Below are positions 43,910 to 52,012 of a stretch of 63,624 bases of DNA, piece after piece. Location of the stretch: positions 1-63,624 of the forward strand of contig NZ_JALLIN010000043.1 in the NCBI RefSeq assembly GCF_023630175.1. The letters are read 5' to 3'. Under the pieces are notes generated by a model, which saw only the letters and a list, made by a program, of their open reading frames with translations, ran no database searches and was not told the origin of the DNA. The stretch is from Streptomyces cellostaticus. Its GTDB lineage: Bacteria > Actinomycetota > Actinomycetes > Streptomycetales > Streptomycetaceae. The translations under genes were made by a program, and so were the position numbers. Every line of letters begins with the position of its first letter. The first letter of the stretch is position 1.

Positions 43910-46255
43910 TCACCCCACCCCCGCTCCGGTCTGCGCCACCCGGCCGTACTGCTCCCGCACCTCCTGGTAGCGCAGCAGCTCCGCCGCCACCGGATCGAGC
44001 ACCCGGGCCCGGCCGCAGCTCGCGGCCGCCTCCCGGAGTCTTCGTTCGGCGTCCTGCCCGTACCGGCGGGCGGGTCCCTTGGCCGCCATCCGGCAGCCCC
44101 ACTCCACGAACGGCCCGCCGACGATCCCGCACACCATCAGCAGCACCGGCACGCCGAGGTTGGGGGCCATGACTCCGGCGATCTGCCCCACCAGCCACAG
44201 GCCGCCCACGACCTGCAGCAGGGTCATGGCCGCCTGGACCAGCACGGCAGCCGGCCACCAGCCGGGCCGGGGCGGCCGCCCCGGCGGCAGTCCGGCCCGG
44301 GCCGCCAGGTCGTCCAGCGCCTCGGGCAGTCCGTGCGAGCCGCGCACGGCCGCCTCCCGCACCGCCTGCGCCCACGGCGTGGGCAGACCGGCCGCGGCGC
44401 GGTCGGACACCGTACGGACCGCCTGTTCGACCCGCTGGCGGGCCGTGGCCTCCTCGTCGGCCTGGTGGCGTACCGCCATCCGGCCCGTGCTGGGCCCGCC
44501 GCGGCTCTGGTACCAGCGCCACAGCCGCAGCCAGGGCGTGCCGCAGGCCCGGTTGGCGTTGCGCAGCCAGGCGCGCTCGGCGGCCTCACCGGCCGCGGTG
44601 GCGCCGACCGCGTCGGCCAGCCGGGCGGCGAACTCCTCGCGTGCCTCCTCGCTGAGGCCGACGCGCCGGCCGGTGGCGTAGACGGGCCGAAGCCGGGCCG
44701 CGGCGGCGTCCAGGTCGGCGGCGACCCGGCGGGCCGCCGCGCCGCGCTCCATCACGAAGTGGCCCAGCACCTCGCGCAGTTCGCCGACACCGTCGCCGGT
44801 GAGCGCGGACAGCGCGAGCACCGTGGCGCCCGGCTCCCCGAACTCGCCGAGCGCGACACCGTCCTCGTCGAGCAGCCTGCGCAGATCGTCCAGTACCTGG
44901 TCGGCGGCCTCCCCGGGCAGCCGGTCCACCTGGTTGAGGACGACGAACATGACCTCGGCGTGGCCGGCCATGGGCCGCAGATAGCGCTCGTGGAGCATGG
45001 CGTCGCCGTACTTCTCCGGGTCGACCACCCAGATGACAGCGTCGACCAGCTTCAGGATCCGGTCGACCTGCTCGCGGTGCTCCACTGCCGCGGAGTCGTG
45101 GTCGGGCAGGTCCACCAGGACCAGTCCACGCAACTGCCCCTCGGCCTCCGCGCTCTGCAGGGGGCGCCGGCGCAACCGGCCCGGAATGCCCAGCCGGTCG
45201 ATCAGGGCGGCCGCGCCGTCGCTCCAACTGCAGGCGATGGGCGCCGCGGTGGTCGGGCGGCGCACCCCGGTCTCCGAGATGGCCACCCCGGCCAGGGCGT
45301 TGAAGAGCTGCGACTTTCCGCTGCCGGTGGCGCCCGCGATGGCGACGACGGTGTGCCCGCCGGAGAGCTTGCGGCGGGCGGCCGCCTCGTCCAGGACCCG
45401 GCCCGCCTCGGCGAGCGTGCGGGTGTCCAGGCGGGCGCGGGAGAGGCCGACGAGTTCGCGCAGTGCGTCGAGCCGGGAGCGCAGGGGGCCGTCGTAGGCG
45501 AGGGGCGCGGGGGTGTGGGTGCCCGGGGCGCGTACGGGCTTGTCGAGGACGGAGACGCGGTCGCCGCCGTCCGTCACCCGGCGGGCGATGAGGCCGTCGT
45601 CCCAGGCGCCCGCCGCGTCCGCGTCCGCGTCGGTCCCGGTGTCGGCCCTCCGGTCGTCGTGCGCGTGCTCCGCGTCCTGTGCGGGGCGTTGCGCACCCTC
45701 GTCGCTCGCGGCGCCGGTCCCGTTGCGGGGCGCCGTCGCTCGCCCGTGGGGCGCGCCGGCGTCCCTCCCGTCCCTCTCCGCCTCCGCCGCGCGCGCGTGT
45801 GCGTGTGCGTCGGTTTCCCGCTGTCCCGCGGGTGCGGACGCCCGGTCACCGGCTTCCTGGGTCAACGCGCCCTCCGCGCGGTCGGAGCGCTTCGCGGGCA
45901 CCCGCGCGTGCGGCCGGCCGTCCGTCTCCGGGGCCCGCTCGTTCCGCTGTTCCCCGGCCTCGCCGGCCCTGGGCCCGGCCCCGGTGTCGTCACCGGTGTC
46001 CACGCCGCGCGCCGTGACGGGAGAACCCTGCGCTGCCCCGCCGGTGGCCGGAGGCCGGCCGTTGACCGTGTCGCCCTCTCCCCCGGCTCGGCCGTCCGTG
46101 TCGGCTGCGGCAGGACCGGCGTGGTCGGAGGAGCCCACGTGCGTCGTGCGGTCCATGCGGTCCATGCGGTCCATGTGAGTCATGTGATCGGTGTGGTCCC
46201 TGTGGTCCCTGTGGTCCCTGTGGTCCGTGTGATCATGGTCAGTGACGGCTGTCAC
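43910..46255 (-). CDS. YfjP-like dynamin/Era-type membrane GTPase
   Basis: The 781-residue protein has a long, disordered N-terminal third (1-240, rich in Asp, Gly, Arg and Ala) that begins with a His/Asp/Arg/Met repeat. A GTPase domain follows: P-loop GATGSGKSQL (at about 307), switch region RRPTTAAPIAC, DLPDHDS (G3), NQVD (G4). After it come two transmembrane helices (about 680-725, VLVQAAMTLLQVVGGLWLVG and LGVPVLLMVCGIVGG). GTG 46255 follows GGAGAGGTGA just before the upstream GTPase stop, so the two are a coupled pair. Such paired GTPases next to ssbB recall sporulation-specific dynamin-like proteins that stabilise FtsZ rings. Confidence 0.85.
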   Translation of the reverse strand: MTAVTDHDHTDHRDHRDHRDHTDHMTHMDRMDRMDRTTHVGSSDHAGPAAADTDGRAGGEGDTVNGRPPATGGAAQGSPVTARGVDTGDDTGAGPRAGEAGEQRNERAPETDGRPHARVPAKRSDRAEGALTQEAGDRASAPAGQRETDAHAHARAAEAERDGRDAGAPHGRATAPRNGTGAASDEGAQRPAQDAEHAHDDRRADTGTDADADAAGAWDDGLIARRVTDGGDRVSVLDKPVRAPGTHTPAPLAYDGPLRSRLDALRELVGLSRARLDTRTLAEAGRVLDEAAARRKLSGGHTVVAIAGATGSGKSQLFNALAGVAISETGVRRPTTAAPIACSWSDGAAALIDRLGIPGRLRRRPLQSAEAEGQLRGLVLVDLPDHDSAAVEHREQVDRILKLVDAVIWVVDPEKYGDAMLHERYLRPMAGHAEVMFVVLNQVDRLPGEAADQVLDDLRRLLDEDGVALGEFGEPGATVLALSALTGDGVGELREVLGHFVMERGAAARRVAADLDAAAARLRPVYATGRRVGLSEEAREEFAARLADAVGATAAGEAAERAWLRNANRACGTPWLRLWRWYQSRGGPSTGRMAVRHQADEEATARQRVEQAVRTVSDRAAAGLPTPWAQAVREAAVRGSHGLPEALDDLAARAGLPPGRPPRPGWWPAAVLVQAAMTLLQVVGGLWLVGQIAGVMAPNLGVPVLLMVCGIVGGPFVEWGCRMAAKGPARRYGQDAERRLREAAASCGRARVLDPVAAELLRYQEVREQYGRVAQTGAGVG
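46150..46245. repeat. 9-bp tandem repeats in GTPase N-terminus
   Basis: Two runs of 9-base units (GTCCATGCG three times and GGTCCCTGT four times, with variants) encode the DH/DR/DHRDH and MDRMDR segments at the GTPase N-terminus. They are in frame, so slippage would change the length without breaking the gene. Confidence 0.8.
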
Positions 46256-46258
46256 CGT

Positions 46259-47866
46259 TCACCTCTCCTTCTGCAGTACGGACAGCGCGGCGATGAGCTC
46301 CGCCTGCGGCTCGGCACGGAGGTCCAGGGCGTCGAGGGGGGCGACGCGCCGCTCGCGTTCGGTCTGCACGACACGGTCGACGGTGTCGGTGAGCAGGCGC
46401 TCGGCCCGGTCGCGCAGCCGCAGCGCGCCGTGTGCGCCGATCCGCTCGGCCACCCGCTCGCCCGCGGTGCGGGCCCGGTTCCCGCCCAGCAGTACGGTGG
46501 CGACGAGTGCGGCGACGCTCTCGGGGTCGGGAGCGGTGCTGCGCTCGATGTGCCGTACCTCTTCCTCCACGTACTCCTCCAGCTCGCGCCGCCAGCGGCG
46601 GGTCGCGAGGCCGATGCGGTGCTCGGCCTTCTCCGCGCCGGGATGCCGGTCGGCGAGCACCGGAGCGGCCGCGCCGGGCTCGCGCCGCCAGGCCTCGTCG
46701 ACGCGCTCGTCGGCGGCCGTGACGGCGCACAGCAGCAGCGCGCCCAGGCTCTCCACGAGAGCGTCCAGCAGTTCGCCCGCGGTGCAGTCCAGAGGGAAGG
46801 CACGCCAGCGTTTGAGCGCGTCCCCGGCGAGTACGGCCCCGGACTGCAGCCGGCCCCGCACGCGCGCCAGCTCGCCGTCGTAGGCGCTTTCGACGGCGGA
46901 GGTGAGCCGGAGCGCGGCCGCGTACTGCGCGGCGACGGCGGCGGCCAGCCCGGGCATGCGCGACTTGAGCGAGTCGAGCAGGCCGTGCGCCGTACGGGCC
47001 ATGACGTGCTCGCGGGCCGCGGCGTCCTGCGCGTGGTGCACGAGCCAGGTCCGCAGGGCCGCCACGGCGGTGCTGGGCAGCAGGCCGGCACCCCAGACCG
47101 ACTCGGGCAGCTCGGGCACGGTGAAGCGCGGTACGTCGCCGAGCCCTGCCTTGGTGAGCAGGGCGCCGTACTGCCGGGAGACCTCCGAGACCACCTGGTG
47201 CGGCACGCGGTCGAGCACGGTCACCAGCGTGACGTCGTACTCCTTGGCCGTGCGCAGCAGATGCCAGGGAACGGCGTCGGCGTAGCGGGCGGCCGTGGTG
47301 ACCATGATCCAGATGTCGGCGGCGCAGATCAGCTCCGCGGCCAGGACGCGGTTGTCGGCGAGCAGCGAGTCGATGTCGGGGGCGTCGAGGAGGGCGAGTC
47401 CACGCGGGAGGCTCTCTGCGGTCTCGATGCGCAGCACGCGCGCGGAGGGCCGGCTGGGGAACAGCAGATCGTCTCCGGCGTCGGGCTGGGGCCCCCACAC
47501 GCGGGTGAGGTCGGGGAGCACACGCATGCTGCTGAACCAGTGATGGTCCTCCGGATGACAGACCAGGACCGGGGTCCGGGTCGTCGGCCGGAGCACGCCC
47601 GCCTCGCTGACCCGGCGCCCCACGATGGAGTTCACGAGGGTCGACTTGCCGGCCCCGGTGGATCCGCCGATGACGGCCAGCAGCGGGGCGCCGGGGGCCT
47701 TCAGTCGGGGCACCAGGTAGTCGTCGAGCTGCGCGAGCAGCTCGTCACGGTTCGCACGCGCGCGCGGGGCCCCGACCAGAGGGAGCGGAAAGCGTGCGGC
47801 GGCGACGCGGTCGCGCAGAGCGGAAAGTGTGTCGAGCAGCTGAGGCCGAACGTCCAAGGTCACCAC
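46259..47866 (-). CDS. dynamin-family GTPase
   Basis: The 535-residue protein has a GTPase domain at its N-terminus: P-loop GGSTGAGKSTLVNSIVG (at about 66), switch segment RPTTRTPVLVCHPED, DAPDIDS (G3) and TVLDRVPH (G4-like). The long helical C-terminal part lacks a strong membrane helix. It is the upstream member of a pair with the membrane GTPase. The likely start is GTG 47866 (VVTLDVRPQLLDTLSALRDR); ATG 47905 gives 13 more residues, and neither has a strong ribosome site. The pair may form a heteromeric complex at division septa by analogy with Streptomyces DynA/DynB. Confidence 0.85.
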   Translation of the reverse strand: MVTLDVRPQLLDTLSALRDRVAAARFPLPLVGAPRARANRDELLAQLDDYLVPRLKAPGAPLLAVIGGSTGAGKSTLVNSIVGRRVSEAGVLRPTTRTPVLVCHPEDHHWFSSMRVLPDLTRVWGPQPDAGDDLLFPSRPSARVLRIETAESLPRGLALLDAPDIDSLLADNRVLAAELICAADIWIMVTTAARYADAVPWHLLRTAKEYDVTLVTVLDRVPHQVVSEVSRQYGALLTKAGLGDVPRFTVPELPESVWGAGLLPSTAVAALRTWLVHHAQDAAAREHVMARTAHGLLDSLKSRMPGLAAAVAAQYAAALRLTSAVESAYDGELARVRGRLQSGAVLAGDALKRWRAFPLDCTAGELLDALVESLGALLLCAVTAADERVDEAWRREPGAAAPVLADRHPGAEKAEHRIGLATRRWRRELEEYVEEEVRHIERSTAPDPESVAALVATVLLGGNRARTAGERVAERIGAHGALRLRDRAERLLTDTVDRVVQTERERRVAPLDALDLRAEPQAELIAALSVLQKER

Positions 47867-48138
47867 ATGTGAAGAATGCCCAATTTTAGGGGAATTCTGA
47901 AGCATATGGACATCCCAGCGCGCCGATGGAACACAAGGGACGTAAAGGATGACTAGTACGAGGGCGCAGTCCAGGCATAACGAGTGCACAACACCCGGTG
48001 CGTCGGAGGCCAAAAGCGATGCACGATTCGTACCTGCCTGCGATTATCAGGACCGCTTCACGGAACCTCCACATCGAGCCACGGAGGTGAAGCGACAGGG
48101 TCAGGGAACCAGGAGCTTTATCCTTGTCCCGCCACCAG

Positions 48139-48211
48139 GCCCCCGTAGCTCAGTGGATAGAGCAGGCGCCTTCTAAGCGCTTGGCCGCAGGTTCGAGTCC
48201 TGCCGGGGGCG
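48139..48211 (+). tRNA. tRNA-Arg (anticodon TCT)
   Basis: A complete cloverleaf is readable: acceptor GCCCCCG/CGGGGGC, D-arm GCTC..GAGC, anticodon stem GGCGC/GCGCT with loop CTTCTAA (anticodon TCT), T-arm GCAGG-TTCGAGT-CCTGC, discriminator G. CCA is not encoded. It reads the AGA/AGG codons, which are scarce in this genome type. Confidence 0.97.
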
Positions 48212-48737
48212 CAAGCCGTCACCAGCAAGAACGTCTCAGAGGGGACCTCCCCTCCAGGGCGTTTCGCGCCTTCGGAGGCGACACCGGCAACGACGGGCCC
48301 GCCCGTCACCCGTCCGCACGCGGACCCCGGCCGATTCTCGGTGGGCCGCTTCTCGGTCATCCAGCGGCATGCACGGACCTCCCCGGTCGCGTCCGGTTCC
48401 CGGCTGACCGAGCCCCACACCTCGCTCGCCGCGCGAGCGTCTGACGGTGCGACACCGCCCGCGTGCACCACGGAGACGACCACGCACCCCGTGGCCCGTC
48501 GCGGCAGGAGGCGAGAAGCGCCACGTCCCGCGCCCGAGCCGCTTCGGGACGAGGCGCTTCGCCCCGTCGGGGCACGGCGTTTGAGCGACGGGCCCCGCCC
48601 GCCCCGGGCGCGGTCAGCGGCGGCACGGGTCGCCGCGGTCGCCCACTTGGGGGATGCCGGGATGCAGTGCGTGCACGTTTCCGTACGGTCGGTTGCAGGG
48701 CCGGGAGGCACCTGGCCCGCGAGTCGGGAGGTACGTC
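48212..48737. other. tRNA downstream region, no gene seen
   Basis: The 526 bases between the tRNA and the next secreted-protein gene contain only GC-rich frames without ribosome sites. I looked for a second copy of the tRNA 3-prime end, which would mark an integrated element, and found none. Confidence 0.5.
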
Positions 48738-49025
48738 ATGCGTCGCATCGGATCGACACTCGCCACACTCGCCGCCGCCGGGGTGCTCGCGCTCGCCGTT
48801 CCCGGCTCGGCCTTCGCCGCGAACGGGTTCCTGGCGATCGGCGGAGTCCGCCACGACGACCCCGCGGGCTGCTTCGAGATAGCCAGCCTGTCCACGGTCT
48901 TCAACTTCACGGACAGACCCGCCCTGGTCCACAACGTTCCGGGCTGCGCGGGCGGGTTCGTCCAGGTCATCCCTCCTGGGTTGGCGGTGCAGGTGCCGGG
49001 GACCCACAGCATTTTCATCGATTGA
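48738..49025 (+). CDS. small secreted protein
   Basis: The 95-residue protein has a signal peptide (MRRIGSTLATLAAAGVLALA, cleavage after SAFA at about 27). A mature part of about 68 residues has two cysteines (AGCFEIAS and PGCAGGF) and a beta-rich look (STVFNFTDRPALVHNVPG, then VQVIPPGLAVQVPGTHSIFI). ATG 48738 follows GGGAGGTACGTC. It is probably an extracellular protein of unknown role, monocistronic and followed directly by a terminator. Confidence 0.75.
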   Translation: MRRIGSTLATLAAAGVLALAVPGSAFAANGFLAIGGVRHDDPAGCFEIASLSTVFNFTDRPALVHNVPGCAGGFVQVIPPGLAVQVPGTHSIFID

Positions 49026-49028
49026 CCT

Positions 49029-49056
49029 CCCGCCGGGGCCGGCCGGGGCCGGCGGG
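49029..49056 (+). terminator. terminator of small secreted protein gene
   Basis: Arms CCCGCCGG/CCGGCGGG around a further GGCC-rich core begin three bases after the stop codon. Confidence 0.6.
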
Positions 49057-49240
49057 GACCGCGTCCTGCCGGCCCGATACCAGGGACCGGAGTCGTGCGC
49101 CCGGGAAGCACCGTCGGCCGTGGGGCCCATGACCACCGGCCCCATCGCTCGGCCGCGGCGCCGGCGGGCGCGGGCCCCGGAACCGCAGCCGGCCACGAGG
49201 CGGCCGCCGGTCCCGGCGCCCCGTGGCCGGCTGCGGCCGC

Positions 49241-49672
49241 TCAGACGGGGATCCAGTCCGGCCACTGGGGCGGCACGTTGCTCACGGGGCAGAGGCCGGA
49301 GTCGCCGGGATAGCCGTCCAGCGTTCCCCGGGTCGCGAAGAACCACCAAGCGAGCCCGACCGTCGCCACCACCACCAGCAGCGTCGGCAGGAAGACGCGG
49401 ACCGCCCTCGGCGCGCGGGACACCGCCCTCGGCGCGCGGGACACCAGACGCCGCCCGGCGGCCCACGCCATGAGCGCGACGAGCGCTTCGCCCCCCACGG
49501 CCGCAGGAAGCAGGAAGTTGAGCTCGAAGCGCCCTCCGGCGTCGTAGCCCGCGTCGCAGTACGCGCGCGCCCAGACCACCAGCACCCAGGCGGCGCATCC
49601 CACGGCGGCTCCGAACAGCGCGGAGCCCGCCCAGGGCAGACAGGAGCCGGATCCCGGCTTGGAAGTGTCCAC
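49241..49672 (-). CDS. membrane protein of unknown function
   Basis: The 143-residue protein has transmembrane helices at about 14-35, 55-73 and 94-112. Between them is RAPRAVSRAPRAV, encoded by a tandem duplication of about 21 bases (GGACACCGCCCTCGGCGCGC). The C-terminal part, after the last helix, is TRGTLDGYPGDSGLCPVSNV ending PQWPDWIPV, a tail that recurs in small Streptomyces membrane proteins. GTG 49672 is proposed (VDTSKPGSGSC), but the frame stays open upstream and the ribosome site is poor, so the start is uncertain. Confidence 0.7.
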   Translation of the reverse strand: MDTSKPGSGSCLPWAGSALFGAAVGCAAWVLVVWARAYCDAGYDAGGRFELNFLLPAAVGGEALVALMAWAAGRRLVSRAPRAVSRAPRAVRVFLPTLLVVVATVGLAWWFFATRGTLDGYPGDSGLCPVSNVPPQWPDWIPV

Positions 49673-50041
49673 GCCATGACAGGACACCGCGGGACCGGCC
49701 CTGGTTCGCGATGGACCCCCTGAGGCGTCCTGCGCGGGACACCGCGAACGGACGGCGGCGGACGGGCCCGGCCAGGGTGTTCCGGGTCCGGGGAGAAACG
49801 TGCGGGCGGGCCCACACCATGTCACTTTTCGGCCAAGGCGCCCTGAAAGCTTTGGTTTGGGAAGAAATTCGTTGACCTGGGCGTCCGATGTGGATCAGGC
49901 TCGCCTGGTCGGCGGCAAAGATCGCCGGCAGCGCGCACGGCACTGACCAGCCGGGTGCGCTCCACCGCGGTTTCCGGCACGACGGCCCGGCACCGAACGG
50001 GGTGCCGGACACCGCTTGCTCCTCGAGGGGGAATCTCAGCC
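49673..50041. other. intergenic region, divergent promoters
   Basis: This region of 369 bases lies between the membrane protein and the DUF2690 gene. A locally AT-rich piece near 49845-49880 (GAAAGCTTTGGTTTGGGAAG) is a likely promoter. No gene is seen. Confidence 0.4.
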
Positions 50042-50491
50042 ATGCTCAAGACCTCAGCCAGGCTGGCACTCGTCGGTGTGGCGGCGGCGACGCTGTCGAT
50101 GGTTCCGCTGGCCGGTACGTCGTACGCGGCCGGCTGTTCCGGTGCCGGATGCGACAACAAGGGTCCGGCCACCTACAAGTGCGACACCAGCAGCTCCACC
50201 AAGCGGACGGTGAACAGCAACGGCCGCGTGGCGGAGCTGCGCTGGTCCGCCGACTGCCTGGCCGGCTGGGTGCGGATCAAGAACAACGCGGACCCGTCGA
50301 TCTACGACTCCACCGCGACCATCGAGAAGTGGAGCCTCGGCGGCAAGCTGCTGAAGTCCCTGTCCGTGCGGACGCCCGGCTACCGCAAGACCGACTGGTC
50401 GAACATGCTCGGCGGTCCGCAGTACAAGTACCGCGTGTGCGTCCGCTTCGACAGCAATCTGTACCCGCTTCAGTGCAGCGGCAAGTTCTAG
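50042..50491 (+). CDS. DUF2690 secreted protein
   Basis: The 149-residue secreted protein has a signal peptide (about 1-29, AGTSYA). The mature part is DUF2690-like: GCSGAGCDNKGPATYKCDTS, then RVAELRWSADCLAGWVRIKN, and a final CVRFDSNLYPLQCSGKF with paired cysteines. This domain is common in extracellular Streptomyces proteins and in XRE-regulator fusions. Its function is unknown; five or six cysteines suggest disulfides. ATG 50042 has GAGGGGG upstream. Confidence 0.85.
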   Translation: MLKTSARLALVGVAAATLSMVPLAGTSYAAGCSGAGCDNKGPATYKCDTSSSTKRTVNSNGRVAELRWSADCLAGWVRIKNNADPSIYDSTATIEKWSLGGKLLKSLSVRTPGYRKTDWSNMLGGPQYKYRVCVRFDSNLYPLQCSGKF

Positions 50492-50808
50492 CGCGTCCGC
50501 CCGTGCCGCCGGGCCGCCACCCGGCCGGCTGACCGGAACTCGTCAGGACGCACCGGTCCTCGCTCGCGGCCCGTATCCGTGCGGCACGACGCGGATACGG
50601 GCCCGCTTGCCGTCGCACCATCGGCACCGCCCGGCCCGGCGCCACCATCGGCACCCCGGCTCGGCGGCACGGTCGGCCGCAGCCGGACGCACCGTCACAT
50701 CCCCCCTTCAGGCCTGTGCGTCCTGAGCGGGGGACATGGCCCCGCGGGGCCGTCGCGCTCGCGGAAATTGCGTGGCGGTCCGGTCGCGCGGAGGCGGAGA
50801 CTCGGCGT
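50492..50808. other. intergenic region with terminator
   Basis: These 317 bases hold the DUF2690 terminator and the upstream region of the TOPRIM gene. No gene was found. Confidence 0.5.
50568..50603 (+). terminator. terminator after DUF2690 gene
   Basis: GGCCCGTATCCG and CGGATACGGGCC form a perfect 12-bp stem with a 12-base loop, 77 bases after the stop codon. Confidence 0.75.
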
Positions 50809-51426
50809 GTGAGTGACATGGGGGCGTTCCGGGACGCGGTCGGCGTGTGGGCGGCCGGTGGGGACGGTGGGCCCGCACGGGAGCTGGCCGGGCGGCTGCC
50901 CGTGCGGGTGGCGGTGCTGCTCGAAGGGCCGAGCGACGTCGCGGCCGTCGGTGCCCTGGCGGCACGCCGGGGACGCGATCTGGCGGCCGAGGGGGTGTGC
51001 GTGGTGTCGATGGGCGGCGCCATGAGCGTCGGGCACTTCGCCCGGGTTCTCGGACCGCCCGGTCTCGGGCTGCGGCTGACGGGGCTGTGCGATGAGGCGG
51101 AACGTGGCTACTACGTCCGCGGGTTGGAGCGGGCCAGGGCCGCGTGGCAGGGGTTCTTCGTCTGTGCGGCGGATCTGGAGGACGAGCTCATCCGCGCCCT
51201 CGGCGTGACGCGGGTGGCGGAGCTGGTCCGGGCGGAGGGCGACGAGCGGGCCCTGCAGACCTTCCTGCGCCAGCCCGCGCAGCAAGGCCGGGACCCGCGG
51301 CAGCAGTTGCGGCGCTTCCTCGGCACCAGGAAGGGACGGAAGATCCACTACGGGCGGGTGCTGGTGGAGGCCCTCGATGCCGATCGCGTACCGGCTCCGC
51401 TCGGCGGTCTGCTCGCCGCTCTCTGA
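50809..51426 (+). CDS. TOPRIM-domain protein (OLD-nuclease-like, no ATPase part)
   Basis: The 205-residue protein has the TOPRIM pattern of OLD-family nucleases: VAVLLEGPSDVAAVGALAAR (conserved glutamate), a strand-loop CVVSMGGAMSVGHFARVLG, LTGLCDEAERGYYV (DxD-like region reduced to CDE) and the C-terminal FFVCAADLEDELIRALG. OLD proteins normally carry an N-terminal ABC-type ATPase, which is missing here; single-domain TOPRIM proteins like this one exist in Streptomyces. GTG 50809 lies behind GGAGGCGGAG; an in-frame ATG six residues later is possible. Function is unproven and possibly nucleic-acid related. Confidence 0.75.
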   Translation: MSDMGAFRDAVGVWAAGGDGGPARELAGRLPVRVAVLLEGPSDVAAVGALAARRGRDLAAEGVCVVSMGGAMSVGHFARVLGPPGLGLRLTGLCDEAERGYYVRGLERARAAWQGFFVCAADLEDELIRALGVTRVAELVRAEGDERALQTFLRQPAQQGRDPRQQLRRFLGTRKGRKIHYGRVLVEALDADRVPAPLGGLLAAL

Positions 51427-51490
51427 GCGACGTACGACCGGGCGGATCGGGCCGGGCGCCGCCCGGGCCCGCTGCCCGGCCCCGCCGCGC

Positions 51491-51895
51491 TCAGACCCCG
51501 GCCCGCCGGCCGTGCCGTGTCGCCGCGGTGATCAGGGTGGAGACGACGGTGGTCCCCGCGAGGCTGCCCAGCATGACCAGGCCCACGCCGACCACGAAGA
51601 GGCCGCTGGAGTCGTCCGACCAGTCGCAGTAGGCGGCGATGGTCAGCCCGGCCGAGGTGCCGGCCACCGCGGCCACGGCGTGGTTCCGCAGCGCCGCCCA
51701 GCACACCGCCGCAAGGAGCGTCAGCGCGAGCCCGATGACCTGCCACGCCTCGTACGGGCCGGTCGTCGACCCGTCGGGGTGGACGTCCCGGTGCTGGTCC
51801 CAGCCGAGCCAGGCGGCCCACAGCGCCGTCGAAACGCCGGCCATCACGAGGATCGACAGCAGCTGAAGGGCGGGTCTGCGCGGTTCTCTGTTCAT
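51491..51895 (-). CDS. small membrane protein
   Basis: The 134-residue protein has four predicted transmembrane helices (about 10-28, 49-68, 70-90 and 98-122). The loop between helices 1 and 2 is polar and acidic (WDQHRDVHPDGSTTGPYEAW). It resembles other short four-helix proteins of Streptomyces and cannot be assigned. It starts at ATG 51895 (MNREPRRPALQLL) and converges with the TOPRIM gene. Confidence 0.75.
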   Translation of the reverse strand: MNREPRRPALQLLSILVMAGVSTALWAAWLGWDQHRDVHPDGSTTGPYEAWQVIGLALTLLAAVCWAALRNHAVAAVAGTSAGLTIAAYCDWSDDSSGLFVVGVGLVMLGSLAGTTVVSTLITAATRHGRRAGV

Positions 51896-52012
51896 GGGCC
51901 AAGCCTTCCGGCCCGACCCGGGGTGCGAACAGGGCGCTGGTACTCAGATCCACCCGAGTACCTCAGCGCCCCGACCGCCCCGTCCTCCGCTCCGACCTGT
52001 CCTCCGCTGCGC

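Noticed and set aside
44333..47872. 1179-residue plus-strand frame opposite the two GTPases
   Set aside because: It is antisense to two genes with intact GTP-binding motifs and has low-complexity translation.
48139..48737. tRNA-Arg as attachment site of an integrated element
   Set aside because: No second copy of the tRNA 3-prime end and no integrase gene were found in the window.
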